Assembly: GCF_016775475.1 (NCBI RefSeq)
Contig: NZ_JAEUXJ010000016.1
Coordinates: forward strand, 40,867 to 104,866
DNA from: Belnapia mucosa
GTDB lineage: Bacteria > Pseudomonadota > Alphaproteobacteria > Acetobacterales > Acetobacteraceae
DNA length: 64,000 nt
Reading direction: 5' to 3'
Positions 1-7,919 of this stretch are shown here, one piece after another; the first letter of the stretch is position 1; each line of letters opens with the position of its first letter. The translations under genes were made by a program, and so were the position numbers. Under the pieces are notes generated by a model. That model had not been told where the DNA came from. It made no database searches and saw only the letters and a list, made by a program, of their open reading frames with translations.

Positions 1-100
1 CGGCGACGATGGAGGCCGTCATCTTCGAGAAGTCGATATAGGCATTGGCGATGGCGCTGCTGATCGGCGCGACCGCATCGCGGACGGAGGTGATGCGCAT
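1..100 (-). CDS. Enolase-superfamily dehydratase, N-terminal fragment (D-tartrate dehydratase-like)
   Basis: Only the first 33 codons lie in the window; the gene runs off the left edge. The fragment has the capping-domain start typical of the mandelate racemase/muconate lactonizing enzyme group, with the phrase NAYIDFSKMT near residues 19-28. I recognise this from D(-)-tartrate dehydratases of the Bradyrhizobium TarD type, which remove water from a 2-hydroxy acid using Mg2+. The ATG overlaps the TGA of the upstream CoA-transferase by one base, so the two are probably one transcript. The catalytic residues are outside the window, so substrate assignment is tentative. Confidence 0.6.
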   Translation of the reverse strand, partial: MRITSVRDAVAPISSAIANAYIDFSKMTASIVA

Positions 101-1272
101 CAGACGGCTCCCTTCGCCCTGAGCGCCGCCAGCTCCGCCTCGCCCACGCCGAACTCCGCCAGCACCTCGGCGGTGTGCTCGCCACGCTCCGGCGTCGGCC
201 GGCGCGGCGGCTCGACGCCGTCGAGGTTCATCGGCGCCCGCACCAGGTGCAGTTCCCCGAGCGTCGGGTGCGGCACCGCCCATTCCAGGCCGAGATGCTG
301 CACCTGCGGATCGGCGAAGACCTGGTCCATGGAATAGACCGGGCCGCTCGGCACGCCGGCCTTGTTCAGCCGCTCGATCCAGCTCGCGCTGGTATCCTCC
401 AGCAGCGCCTTCTGCAGCAGCGCATTGGTCTTGGCGCGGTTGGCGGCGCGGGACTTGTCGGTGGCGAAATCCGGGTCCTTCGCCTCTTCCTCGATGCCGA
501 GCGTCTCGACGATCCGCCGCCACATCTCCTGTCCGCCGCCGGCCAGGTTCATCATGCCGTCCTTGGTGTGGAACAGGCCGGTCGGCACCGTGGTCGGATG
601 GTCGTTGCCCGCCTGCTTCGGCACCTCATGCTTCATGGTCCAGCGCGTCGCCTGGAAATCCATCATCGCGACCATCGCTTCCAGCAGGCTGGTGTGGACC
701 CAGCGGCCGCGGCCGGTCTGCTCCCGCTCCAGCAGCGCCACCATGATGCCGAGCGCGGTGTAGAGCCCCGCCGTCAGGTCGGCGACAGGGATGCCGACGC
801 GCACCGGCCCCTGCCCGGGCAGGCCGGTCACGCTCATCAGCCCGCCCATGCCCTGGGCGATCTGGTCGAAGCCCGGCCGCCGCGCATAGGGCCCGGTCTG
901 GCCGAAGCCGCTGATCGAGCCGAGCACGATGCGCGGATTGATCGCCGACAGCGCCGGATAGTCGATGCCGAGCCGCGTCTTCACATCGGGCCGGTAGTTC
1001 TCGACCACGACATCCGCCTTCTCGACCATCCGCTTGAACAGCGCGAGCCCGTCCGGATTCTTCAGGTTGATGGTGACGCCGCGCTTGTTGCGATGGACAT
1101 GCTGGAAATCCGGCCCATGCCGCTCGCCGCCCATCCCCTTGCCGGTATCGATCTCATCCGGCGCCTCGATCTTGATGACATTGGCGCCCCAGTCGGCGAG
1201 CTGGCGCACGCAGGTCGGACCGGAACGAACACGGGTGAGGTCGAGGACGGTGAAGCGCGCGAGCGGCAGCAT
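100..1272 (-). CDS. Class III (CaiB/BaiF family) CoA-transferase
   Basis: A 390-residue protein of normal length for family III CoA-transferases, which move CoA between carboxylic acids through an aspartyl-CoA thioester. The N-terminus (VLDLTRVRSGPTCVRQLADWGANV) style, split here as LDLTRV and LADWGANVIKIE, is the family signature. The catalytic aspartate is expected in the segment GIPVADLTAGL, at Asp165. The ATG at 1272 was chosen because homology starts there, although the frame stays open further upstream under the divergent gene. It is translationally coupled to the tartrate-dehydratase-like gene (TGATG) and diverges from a crotonase 60 bp away, which suggests an acyl-CoA or hydroxy-acid degradation locus. 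The substrate cannot be read from sequence. Confidence 0.9.
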   Translation of the reverse strand: MLPLARFTVLDLTRVRSGPTCVRQLADWGANVIKIEAPDEIDTGKGMGGERHGPDFQHVHRNKRGVTINLKNPDGLALFKRMVEKADVVVENYRPDVKTRLGIDYPALSAINPRIVLGSISGFGQTGPYARRPGFDQIAQGMGGLMSVTGLPGQGPVRVGIPVADLTAGLYTALGIMVALLEREQTGRGRWVHTSLLEAMVAMMDFQATRWTMKHEVPKQAGNDHPTTVPTGLFHTKDGMMNLAGGGQEMWRRIVETLGIEEEAKDPDFATDKSRAANRAKTNALLQKALLEDTSASWIERLNKAGVPSGPVYSMDQVFADPQVQHLGLEWAVPHPTLGELHLVRAPMNLDGVEPPRRPTPERGEHTAEVLAEFGVGEAELAALRAKGAV

Positions 1273-1332
1273 GGTTGGAGGCTCCTCCTGATCACGGTAG
1301 CCTTGCCGGCGAACCACCGGGGAGGCAAGTCC

Positions 1333-2109
1333 ATGGATGAACTGCTCTACGAGATCCGCGACGGCATCGGCTTCGTCACGCTGAACCGGCCGCAGGCCCG
1401 CAACGCCCTGACCTTCCCGATGTATGAGCGGCTGCGGGAGATCGCCTCGGGCGCCGCCGCCGACGATGCGCTGAAGGTCCTCGTCATCACCGGCGCCGGG
1501 GAGAAGGCCTTCGCCGCCGGCACCGACATCTCCCAGTTCCGCGAATTCCGCACGCCCGAGGATGCGCTGGCCTATGAGGAGCGGATCGACCGCGTCCTCG
1601 TCGCGCTGGAGGAATGCCCGAAGCCGACCATCGCCGCCATCTCCGGCGCCGCGACCGGGGGCGGCGCGGCCATCGCCGCAGTCTGCGACCTGCGGATCGC
1701 GGCCGCCAATGCCCGCTTCGGCTTTCCGATCGCCAAGACCCTCGGCAATTGCCTGTCGATGGCGAATTACGGCCGCCTCGCCGCGCTGATCGGCCCGGCC
1801 CGGGTGCTGGACCTGATCTACACCGCCCGGCTGGTCGAGGCGGAGGAGGCCCGCGCCATCGGCCTCGTCTCCGAGATCCTGCCGGACCATGCGGCCCTGC
1901 AGGCGCGCGCCGAGGCCCTGGCCCGGACCGTCGCCGGCCATGCGCCGCTGACCCTGCGGGCGACCAAGGAGGCGATGCGCCGCCTCCGCCTGGCCGCGCG
2001 TTCGGTGAATGGCGACGACCTGGTGGAGATGTGCTTCACCAGCGCCGATTTCCGCGAAGGGGTGGACGCCTTCCTGGCCCGCCGCCCGGCCCAATGGACC
2101 GGACGCTAA
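1333..2109 (+). CDS. Enoyl-CoA hydratase/isomerase (crotonase) family protein
   Basis: A 258-residue crotonase-fold protein. It shows the opening FVTLNRPQARNAL, the oxyanion-hole segment AAGTDISQF near residues 57-65 and the second oxyanion strand SGAATGGGAAIAA near residues 103-115. The segment that carries the two catalytic glutamates in true enoyl-CoA hydratases reads GFPIAKTLGNCLS here and contains no glutamate. It is therefore probably another crotonase activity (isomerase, hydrolase or similar) rather than a classical hydratase. It diverges from the CoA-transferase and likely acts on the same acyl-CoA. The ATG at 1333 is chosen because homology begins there; the frame is open further upstream only as antisense to the transferase. 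Confidence 0.88.
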   Translation: MDELLYEIRDGIGFVTLNRPQARNALTFPMYERLREIASGAAADDALKVLVITGAGEKAFAAGTDISQFREFRTPEDALAYEERIDRVLVALEECPKPTIAAISGAATGGGAAIAAVCDLRIAAANARFGFPIAKTLGNCLSMANYGRLAALIGPARVLDLIYTARLVEAEEARAIGLVSEILPDHAALQARAEALARTVAGHAPLTLRATKEAMRRLRLAARSVNGDDLVEMCFTSADFREGVDAFLARRPAQWTGR

Positions 2110-2219
2110 GGTTTCGCACCGGGTCACGCCCGCGCGATTGATCGTGTTCTGCAATAAACCCGTGCGCGTCACGGGCGCTGTTCTTCCCGTAACGGTAAGA
2201 AATGGAGTGGAACAGCCCG

Positions 2220-2618
2220 ATGCGTAAGACCCTTCTGCTTTCAGCGACTATCCTGGGACTTGCCTCCTTCGGGATGGCGCAGGCCCAGACGGCGACCGGC
2301 CAGACCCGCAGCGGCACCACGACCACGACCCCGGGCACCATGACCCCGGGCATGGGCACCAATGCGGTCCCGAATGCGCCGGGCACCCTCCCCCAGGTGG
2401 GCGGCGGCGTCACCTCCGGTGCCGGCGCCCCGACCTCGGCGCTGCCGGGCGAATCCCCCGGCGGCCGCGGCGCTCCGCCTCCGGGCCGGGCGAATCCTCC
2501 GGGCCTCGGCGCCGGCACTGGCGGCAGCCCGCTGACGCCGGGTGGCGCAATCCGTCCGGGCGCCACCCCCGGCGGCACCGGCACCTCCGGCAACGCCCAG
2601 AGCGGCGGCGGCGGCTGA
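2220..2618 (+). CDS. Small secreted Gly/Pro/Thr-rich protein
   Basis: A 132-residue protein with a Sec signal peptide (MRKTLLLSATILGLASFG, cleavage expected after AQA around residue 23). The mature part has very low complexity: TTTTTPG runs, then repeated GG, PG and PPG stretches, ending in GGGG. No enzymatic motif is visible. GGAG at 2205-2208 gives an acceptable ribosome site for the ATG at 2220, better than the in-frame ATG at 2202. It stands alone and is closed by a strong intrinsic terminator. Function unknown; such proteins are usually periplasmic or cell-surface. Confidence 0.7.
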   Translation: MRKTLLLSATILGLASFGMAQAQTATGQTRSGTTTTTPGTMTPGMGTNAVPNAPGTLPQVGGGVTSGAGAPTSALPGESPGGRGAPPPGRANPPGLGAGTGGSPLTPGGAIRPGATPGGTGTSGNAQSGGGG

Positions 2619-2650
2619 TCGCCGCCCCTCCCGTCAGTCCGATCTGACGG

Positions 2651-2688
2651 CGGCCCGGATCGCACCCGCGATCCGGGCCGTTTCTTTA
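2651..2688 (+). terminator. Intrinsic terminator
   Basis: A perfect 13-bp stem (2651-2663 with 2668-2680) with a 4-base loop, followed by TTTCTTTAT. It closes the small secreted protein gene on the plus strand. The T-tract overlaps the stop of the minus-strand gene that ends at 2686. Confidence 0.85.
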
Positions 2689-3123
2689 TGGCTCGAAGCC
2701 TGGTCCCGGGTGCAGGCCGGGCGCGAAGCGGTGGAAGCTCTCGGCCAGTGCCGCCGGCCAGCTGGCCCAGCGGCCCGGTGCGAGGAAGACCGCCGCGCCA
2801 TCGATCAGCAGCAGCAGGAACAGCCGCTCCTGTTCGGTGTCATAGGCGAGATAGAGGCCCCGCTCCGCCTCCCGGCTCCAGCCGACCAGCCAGCGCTCCT
2901 CGACCAGGGTGACGGGCGGGCCCGGCAGGCGAAGCCCCTCATAGACCGATTGCTGCCGCCCGCGGGCGGCGCCGCGCAGCAGGGGCGAGACGCCCGGCGC
3001 GGCGGCGAGCGCCACCAGATCGGCCCCGGCCAGCGCCCGCGCCGCGGGATCGGCCGCCTGCGCGGATCGCGTCACCAAGGGGGGCACCGGCAGCAGCGCC
3101 GCCAGTGCCCGGCGGGGAATCAC
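2686..3123 (-). CDS. Hypothetical secreted protein downstream of yajC
   Basis: A 145-residue protein with no family I recognise. The N-terminus (basic IPRR, then ALAALLPVPPLV, then an AQAAD-type cleavage site) looks like a signal peptide, so a periplasmic location is likely. The GTG start at 3123 overlaps the yajC stop as GTGA and homology to yajC ends exactly there, supporting translational coupling. The mature part ends in a hydrophobic strand (LFLLLLIDGAAVFL). It may only be a passenger of the yajC transcript. Confidence 0.65.
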   Translation of the reverse strand: MIPRRALAALLPVPPLVTRSAQAADPAARALAGADLVALAAAPGVSPLLRGAARGRQQSVYEGLRLPGPPVTLVEERWLVGWSREAERGLYLAYDTEQERLFLLLLIDGAAVFLAPGRWASWPAALAESFHRFAPGLHPGPGFEP

Positions 3124-3449
3124 CCCTTCGCCTCGGTCCCGATCGGCTTCAGCACGTCGCCGATGGTCTGGCGCAGAACGCTGACGCGGACATTGGGGGC
3201 GATCTCCACCTCCACCTCGTCCACGCCGTCCTTCACGGTGACGACCTTGGCGATGATGCCGCCCGCGGTCAGCACCCGGTCGCCGCGCTTGAGCGAGGCG
3301 AGCAGCGCCCGATGCTCCTTCTGCTTCTTCTGCTGCGGGCGGATCAGCAGGAAGTAGAAGACGCCGAAGATCAGCAGCAGCGGCGCAAGCTGCGTGACGA
3401 GGCCCACGGCGCCGGCGGCATCCTGGGCATAGGCAGGCGAGATCAGCAT
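3120..3449 (-). CDS. yajC: Preprotein translocase subunit YajC
   Basis: A 109-residue protein with one transmembrane helix (about residues 20-37, LLLIFGVFYFLLIRP) followed by the family hallmark RPQQKKQKEH and the cytoplasmic domain starting RGDRVLTAGGIIAKV. YajC associates with the SecDF accessory complex of the Sec translocon in the inner membrane. Length and motifs match the family. In many proteobacteria yajC is followed by secD and secF; here it is followed by a small unknown gene, so the usual order is broken. It diverges from a DUF815 ATPase gene, as is common in alphaproteobacteria. Confidence 0.95.
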   Translation of the reverse strand: MLISPAYAQDAAGAVGLVTQLAPLLLIFGVFYFLLIRPQQKKQKEHRALLASLKRGDRVLTAGGIIAKVVTVKDGVDEVEVEIAPNVRVSVLRQTIGDVLKPIGTEAKG

Positions 3450-3543
3450 CCCGGGCGATTTCCTTGTTGAGCCGGCTGTCGTATGGCGGGCGCAAACTAG
3501 CCGCAGCCCCCCGCCCGTCAAGGGCGGCCGCACCGGAGGCCCG

Positions 3544-4398
3544 ATGGACACCGCCCTGCTGACCCGCATCGCCGAGGCGCTGGAGCGCCTGGCTCCGCCG
3601 CCCCCCGCCCCGCCCCGGCTGGACGGCGCCGATGCCTTCGTCTGGCATCCGGAGCCGCTGCCCAGCTTGTCCCCGGTGCCGCGCGTGTCCCGCGTGGCGA
3701 TCGGCCTGCTGCAGGGGATCGAGCGGCAGCGCGGCCTGCTGCTGGAGAACACGCTGCGCTTCGCCCGCGGCCTGCCGGCCAACAACGTGATGCTCTGGGG
3801 CGCGCGCGGGATGGGCAAGTCGTCGCTCGTCAAGGCCGCGCATGCCGCGGCGCTGGAGGAGCGGGCCGGCAGCCTGGCCCTGATCGAGATCCAGCGTGAG
3901 GACATCCGCACCCTGCCGGCGCTGCTGAACATCCTCCGCGCCCAGTCCCGCCGCTGCCTGGTCTTCTGCGACGACCTCTCCTTCGAGCGGGAGGATGCCG
4001 ACTACAAGGCGCTGAAGAGCGTGCTCGATGGTGGGATCGAGGGCCGGCCGGCCAATGTCCTGTTCTACGCCACCAGCAACCGCCGCCACCTGATGCCGCG
4101 CGACATGATCGAGAATGAGCGCAGCACGGCCATCAACCCCTCCGAGGCGACGGAGGAGAAGGTCTCGCTCAGCGACCGCTTCGGCCTCTGGATCGGCTTC
4201 CATAATTGCGACCAGCCGACCTATTTCGCCATGGTCGAGGGCTATGCCGCGGCGCTCGGCATCACCCTCCCGGCGGAGCAGGTGCGGCGCGAGGCGAATG
4301 AGTGGTCGGTGACCCGCGGCGGGCGCTCCGGCCGGGTGGCCTGGCAGTTCATCCAGGATCTCGCGGGGCGGCAGGGGCTGAGCGGGGAGACGGGGTGA
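3544..4398 (+). CDS. DUF815-family AAA-type ATPase
   Basis: A 284-residue P-loop ATPase. The Walker A motif is GARGMGKSS at about residues 86-94 and the Walker B-like segment is LVFCDDLSFE at about 139-148. The phrase LFYATSNRRHL further on is typical of DUF815 proteins, small AAA ATPases of unknown role widely conserved in proteobacteria. It sits divergently beside yajC, an arrangement often seen in related genomes. Start ATG at 3544 follows GGAGGCCCG. No sensor or partner domain is visible, so the client is unknown. Confidence 0.85.
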   Translation: MDTALLTRIAEALERLAPPPPAPPRLDGADAFVWHPEPLPSLSPVPRVSRVAIGLLQGIERQRGLLLENTLRFARGLPANNVMLWGARGMGKSSLVKAAHAAALEERAGSLALIEIQREDIRTLPALLNILRAQSRRCLVFCDDLSFEREDADYKALKSVLDGGIEGRPANVLFYATSNRRHLMPRDMIENERSTAINPSEATEEKVSLSDRFGLWIGFHNCDQPTYFAMVEGYAAALGITLPAEQVRREANEWSVTRGGRSGRVAWQFIQDLAGRQGLSGETG

Positions 4399-4422
4399 GG
4401 TTTGCCTTGCGGCGGCGCTTCG

Positions 4423-4440
4423 CGTACTTATATTGGTACG
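4423..4440. promoter_or_regulatory. Palindromic operator candidate of the toxin-antitoxin operon
   Basis: CGTAC and GTACG arms are separated by 8 AT-rich bases (TTATATTG), an unusually AT-rich spot just 17 bp before the antitoxin start. YefM-type antitoxins autoregulate by binding palindromes with a central GTAC/TGTACA core in their own promoter, so this is the likely operator. The TATATT inside it may serve as the -10 element. Confidence 0.55.
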
Positions 4441-4456
4441 TGAAAGGGCTGCCCGC

Positions 4457-4732
4457 ATGACCCAGGTGACCTTTACCGAGTTGCGCCAGAACCTCGCCCG
4501 CTATCTGGATGAGGCGGTGGATAGTGCTGCTCCGGTCTTGGTCACCCGCCAGGGCGGCAAGGGCAATGTGGTGCTGATGTCGGAACGTGAATTCGCCTCC
4601 TGGCAGGAGACGGTGCATCTGCTCAGCAGCCCGAGGAATGCCGAGCGGTTGCGCGAGGCGACCCGCAGCTTCGATGCCGGCGAGGAACCGGCCATAGTGA
4701 TCCCGGCCGGGGAAGCGCTGCCGCAGTCCTGA
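4457..4732 (+). CDS. YefM/Phd-family antitoxin
   Basis: A 91-residue antitoxin beginning VTFTELRQNLARYLDE, the DNA-binding N-terminal fold of Phd/YefM proteins, followed by VLVTRQGGKGNVVLMSEREFASW, split here as VLVTRQGGKG and VVLMSEREF. The C-terminus (residues 52-91) is the flexible toxin-neutralising arm. The partner toxin gene follows 3-9 bp later. Expression is probably autorepressed through the palindrome just upstream. The ATG at 4457 was chosen because the family starts MxxVTFTELR. Confidence 0.92.
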   Translation: MTQVTFTELRQNLARYLDEAVDSAAPVLVTRQGGKGNVVLMSEREFASWQETVHLLSSPRNAERLREATRSFDAGEEPAIVIPAGEALPQS

Positions 4733-4741
4733 CCGGTGGCG

Positions 4742-5014
4742 ATGGAAGTCCGCTTCGCGCCCGCCGCCTGGGCGGATCTGCGCCACTGGGCCGAAGCCGA
4801 CCGGGAGGTCTTCTTCCGCCTCCTCGCCCTGATCGAGGATGCCAGGCGCAACCCCTTCCGCGGCCTCGGCAAGCCGGAACCGCTGCGCGGCGAATTTGCC
4901 GGCTGGTGGTCCCGCCGGATCACCGGCGAGCATCGGCTGGTCTACCGTGTCGCTGGCAAGCCGGGCGAGGATCAGCGGATCGAAGTCGCCCAGTGCCGCT
5001 ACCACTATGGCTGA
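4742..5014 (+). CDS. YoeB/Txe-family mRNA interferase toxin
   Basis: A 90-residue RelE-superfamily toxin that would cut mRNA on the ribosome. Family features are the segment NPFRGLGKPEPLRGEFAGWW, present as NPFRG, GKPEPL and GWWSRRIT, then EHRLVYRV, and the C-terminal CRYHYG with the catalytic His-Tyr end. The ATG at 4742 gives the usual length; a GTG two codons earlier (4736) is also possible. Its 3' end overlaps the convergent XRE regulator by 10 bp. All residues expected for activity appear present, so the module looks intact. Confidence 0.92.
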   Translation: MEVRFAPAAWADLRHWAEADREVFFRLLALIEDARRNPFRGLGKPEPLRGEFAGWWSRRITGEHRLVYRVAGKPGEDQRIEVAQCRYHYG

Positions 5015-5442
5015 CGCCGCCCGCCCCTGAGCTGCTTCACCGGCACCGCATCCGGCGCCTCCTCCGGCCCGGCCATCTTGCGGACCACCAGCAGCACCGC
5101 CGCCTTGGCGCTGAATTCCAGCTTCCGGTAGGCCCGCAGCAGCCCCTCCTCATCGCCAGCGAGCAGGCCGAGGGAGCCCTGCTCCTCCTCCAGCCATTCG
5201 GCCGGCGGCGGCACGTCGGGGTCGAGTCCGACCAGGTAGGAGACGGAGGTCGAGAGCGCCTCGGCCAGCCGCCGCAGCCGGTCGCCGCGTGGGACCGGTG
5301 CCCGCCCGTCCAGCAGCCGTTCCACGAAATCCGGCGGCAGGCCGGCGGCGCGGCTTGCCGCCTCGGGCGTCAACCCCAGCCGCTCCAGCCGCCCTTCGAT
5401 CAGCGCCGCCATGGGCGGCGAGGTATCCGTCTCTTCCTCCAT
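5005..5442 (-). CDS. XRE-family helix-turn-helix regulator
   Basis: A 145-residue protein with a Cro/cI-type HTH over roughly residues 14-72: RLERLGLTPEAASRAAG, then LPPDFVERLLDG, then RLRRLAEALSTSVSYLVG. The C-terminal half (EEEGSL-like acidic stretch, then YRKLEFSAKAAVLLVVRKM) has no domain I recognise and may dimerise. It converges on the toxin gene and overlaps its end by 10 bp, so it is not the antitoxin of that pair. A regulatory role is inferred from the HTH only. Confidence 0.75.
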   Translation of the reverse strand: MEEETDTSPPMAALIEGRLERLGLTPEAASRAAGLPPDFVERLLDGRAPVPRGDRLRRLAEALSTSVSYLVGLDPDVPPPAEWLEEEQGSLGLLAGDEEGLLRAYRKLEFSAKAAVLLVVRKMAGPEEAPDAVPVKQLRGGRRQP

Positions 5443-5558
5443 ATCCCTGCAACGCCGCGGCGGGGACGGGTTTTCATTGCGGATCGGGAGAGGTCGATAT
5501 AGGATTATCGTCCTCGTTCTTTGACAGCCGCATCCGCCTCTGGTTTGCCCGGGTCCCG

Positions 5559-5650
5559 CCCGTCATGCGCGGGCTTGACCCACGCATCCCTCACCGCCGG
5601 AATTCCCGGCTGACAGAAGATGGCCGGGTCAAGCCCGGCCATGACGGGGA
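5559..5650. repeat. Interspersed palindromic repeat (alphaproteobacterial CCCGTCATG... type)
   Basis: The left arm reads GTCATGCGCGGGCTTGACCC and the right arm, inverted, reads GGGTCAAGCCCGGCCATGAC, so the ends form a near-perfect 20-bp inverted repeat around a central segment containing its own small dyad (CCGGGAATTCCCGG-like, 5597-5609). Elements with these arms are a common intergenic dispersed repeat in alphaproteobacteria. It fills the gap between the XRE regulator promoter and the 3' end of the sensor kinase gene. Confidence 0.75.
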
Positions 5651-5691
5651 GGGCAGCAGGGGGGTTTGTCCGAAGGCTGCAGCTTCGGCCT

Positions 5692-7038
5692 TCAGGCGGG
5701 CAGCGTTGCCAGCGCCACCAGCCCGCCGCCCGCCCGGTTCTGCAGCACCACATCGCCGCCATGGGCGCGGAGGATGTTCCGTGCGATCGGCAGGCCGAGC
5801 CCGGTGCCGCCCGTCTCGCGGTTGCGGCTCGCCTCTAGCCGGCGGAAGGGCTGGAAGACCGCCTCCAGCTCCTCCGGCGGAATGCCCGGCCCGGCATCCT
5901 CGATCGCCAGCCGCACCGGCCGCCCCGCCGCCTCGGGCGGGGAGAGTGCCAGCCGTGCCGCGCCGCCATAGGCCAGCGCATTTCCGACCAGATTGGCCAG
6001 CGCCCGCTTCAGCGCCACCGGCCGGGCCGGCACCACCAGATGCTCGGGCCCCTGATAGCCGATGGCGGCGGCAAGGTCGGGCCGAGCATCCGCCGCCTCG
6101 TCCAGCACGGTGCGGCAGAGCGCGGCGAGGTCGAGCGGCACGGTCGGCTCGGCCGCCGCATCGTCGCGGGCGAAGGCCAGCGTCGCTGCCACCATCGCCT
6201 CCATCTCCTCGAGATCGGCGAGCATCTTCCGCCGCTGTTCGTCGTCATCCATGAACTCGGCGCGCAGCCGCAGCCGGGTGATCGGCGTCCGCAGGTCATG
6301 GCCGATGGCGGCCAGCATCTGGGTGCGGTCGCCGACGAAGCGGCGGATGCGCTCCGCCATGGTGTTGAAGGCGCGGGCCGCGGTGGCGACCTCGCTCGGC
6401 CCGGTCTCCGGCATGGGCGGCGCATTCACGTCGCGGCCCAGCCGCTCCGCCGCCTCGGCCAGCGTCCGCACCGGCCGGGTCAGCCGCCGCACCGCCCAGA
6501 GGATCAGCAGGCACGCCGCCAGGGTCATGGCCAGGAAGGCGATCAGGAAGGTCTCGGAATGCCAGGGCCGCGGCGGCGGCAGCTCGATCCGCAGGTTGAG
6601 CCATTCTCCGGTCGGGAGCCGCAGGCTGGCGCGGAAGACCGGCGCCCGCTGCTCCCAGGAGGTGATGATCTCCCGCGGCCGGAAACGCGGCGGCCCGCCG
6701 CCCAGCAGGTCGAGCCGCAGCATCCGCGCGATCGGCGGCGGCACCGGCGGCTGGTCGAGCCGGGCCATCGGCAAGTCGTCCAGCGTCGCGGTCAGCCCGG
6801 CCGGGAGTTCGAGCTCGGCCAGCATCTGCCCGCGCCGCTCGGCCGGGGCCAGGATCACGGTGCGCCAGGCGCTGATGGCGCGGGCCGAGATCTCCCGCGC
6901 CTGGGAGAAGCGCTGGAGGTCCACCCGGTCGAGCGCATGGATGGTGAGGCCGGCCGCCTGCACCGCCGTCAGCGCCAGCAGCAGCACCAGGGCAGTCCGC
7001 CCGGCAAGGCTCCGCGGCCAGGCCCGCCAGCCCTTCAA
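5692..7038 (-). CDS. EnvZ-like sensor histidine kinase
   Basis: A 448-residue membrane kinase. Transmembrane helices lie near residues 14-35 and 164-183 with a periplasmic sensor between them. A HAMP linker follows (RRLTRPVRTLAEAAERLG), then the dimerisation/phosphoacceptor motif AAIGHDLRTPITRLRLR with His247, then the ATPase with N-box NLVGNALAYG, G1 DAGPGIP and G2 GGTGLGLPIA. The start is a TTG at 7038 overlapping the regulator's stop (TTGA); no ATG or GTG fits. It is the cognate partner of the OmpR-type regulator directly upstream. The signal is not evident. Confidence 0.93.
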   Translation of the reverse strand: MKGWRAWPRSLAGRTALVLLLALTAVQAAGLTIHALDRVDLQRFSQAREISARAISAWRTVILAPAERRGQMLAELELPAGLTATLDDLPMARLDQPPVPPPIARMLRLDLLGGGPPRFRPREIITSWEQRAPVFRASLRLPTGEWLNLRIELPPPRPWHSETFLIAFLAMTLAACLLILWAVRRLTRPVRTLAEAAERLGRDVNAPPMPETGPSEVATAARAFNTMAERIRRFVGDRTQMLAAIGHDLRTPITRLRLRAEFMDDDEQRRKMLADLEEMEAMVAATLAFARDDAAAEPTVPLDLAALCRTVLDEAADARPDLAAAIGYQGPEHLVVPARPVALKRALANLVGNALAYGGAARLALSPPEAAGRPVRLAIEDAGPGIPPEELEAVFQPFRRLEASRNRETGGTGLGLPIARNILRAHGGDVVLQNRAGGGLVALATLPA

Positions 7039-7754
7039 CTGCGCTCCACCGTCGCGGCAAGGACATAGCCGCCGCCACGCACCGTCTTGATGAGGCTGGG
7101 GTTGCGCCCGTCATCCTCCAGCTTGCGGCGGAGGCGGGAGACGGCGACATCGATGGCGCGGTCGAAGGGCCCGGCCTGGCGACCGCGCAGCAGGTCCATC
7201 AGCATGTCCCGCGTCAGCACCCGGTTGGGGCGTTCGACCAGCACCTGCAGCAGCTCATACTCACCGCCCGTCAGCGGCACCTCGGCGCCGTCGGGGTTGA
7301 GCAGGCGGCGGCGCGCCGGCTCCAGCGTCCAGCCACCGAAGCGCACCGCCTTGGCCGCCGGCTCCTTCGGCGTCCCGCCCTCGCCCGAGGCGCGGCGCAG
7401 CACGGCGCGGATGCGGGCCAGAAGCTCCCGCGGGTTGAAGGGCTTGCTGAGATAGTCGTCGGCGCCGAGCTCCAGCCCGACGATGCGGTCGGTCTCGTCG
7501 CCCATGGCGGTGAGCATGACGATCGGCACATCGCCCTGGCTGCGCAGCCATTTGGCGAAGTCCAGCCCGCTCTCGCCCGGCAGCATGAGGTCGAGCACGA
7601 CGAGATGGTAGCGGCCGAGCGGCCAGAGCCGCCGCGCCTCCCTCGCATCCCGGGCGGCGGCGACGCGCATGCCCTGGCGTTCGAGGAATTTCGAGAGGAG
7701 GTCGCGGATCTCGCGGTCGTCGTCGACGACCAGGATATGGGGCTGGGGTTCCAT
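7035..7754 (-). CDS. OmpR-family response regulator
   Basis: A 239-residue regulator. The receiver domain (residues 5-120) has the acidic pocket DDD at 11-13, the phosphoacceptor Asp55 in VVLDLMLPG, a Thr in MLTAMGD and the conserved Lys in LSKPF. The C-terminal winged helix has LTGGEYELLQVLVE and the recognition region DVAVSRLRRKLE ending RGGGYVLA. ATG at 7754 is the start; the frame continues upstream but homology does not. Regulator and kinase are translationally coupled, and the gene diverges from alkA across 165 bp. Confidence 0.95.
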   Translation of the reverse strand: MEPQPHILVVDDDREIRDLLSKFLERQGMRVAAARDAREARRLWPLGRYHLVVLDLMLPGESGLDFAKWLRSQGDVPIVMLTAMGDETDRIVGLELGADDYLSKPFNPRELLARIRAVLRRASGEGGTPKEPAAKAVRFGGWTLEPARRRLLNPDGAEVPLTGGEYELLQVLVERPNRVLTRDMLMDLLRGRQAGPFDRAIDVAVSRLRRKLEDDGRNPSLIKTVRGGGYVLAATVERS

Positions 7755-7919
7755 GGTGTTTGTAACATAGCGCGGGCGGGGCGCCTGTGCGCCGGGCCGT
7801 TGCAGGCCGTTGCAATTCAACACGGAAGGCACCTTCCGCCGGCAACATGGCGGGTCCAGCTTCACGGGGTCGGCGCGCCTCTGCCCCACCGGGGCGTGGA
7901 TCGGCTATAGGCGGCGGGG

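Noticed and set aside
2161..2190. CCCGTG/CACGGG hairpin after the crotonase gene as a terminator
   Set aside because: Only 6 bp of stem and a broken T-run; too weak to call.
5505..5762. Minus-strand frame across the interspersed repeat
   Set aside because: It reads through a palindromic repeat and into the 3' end of the kinase gene; no independent coding evidence.
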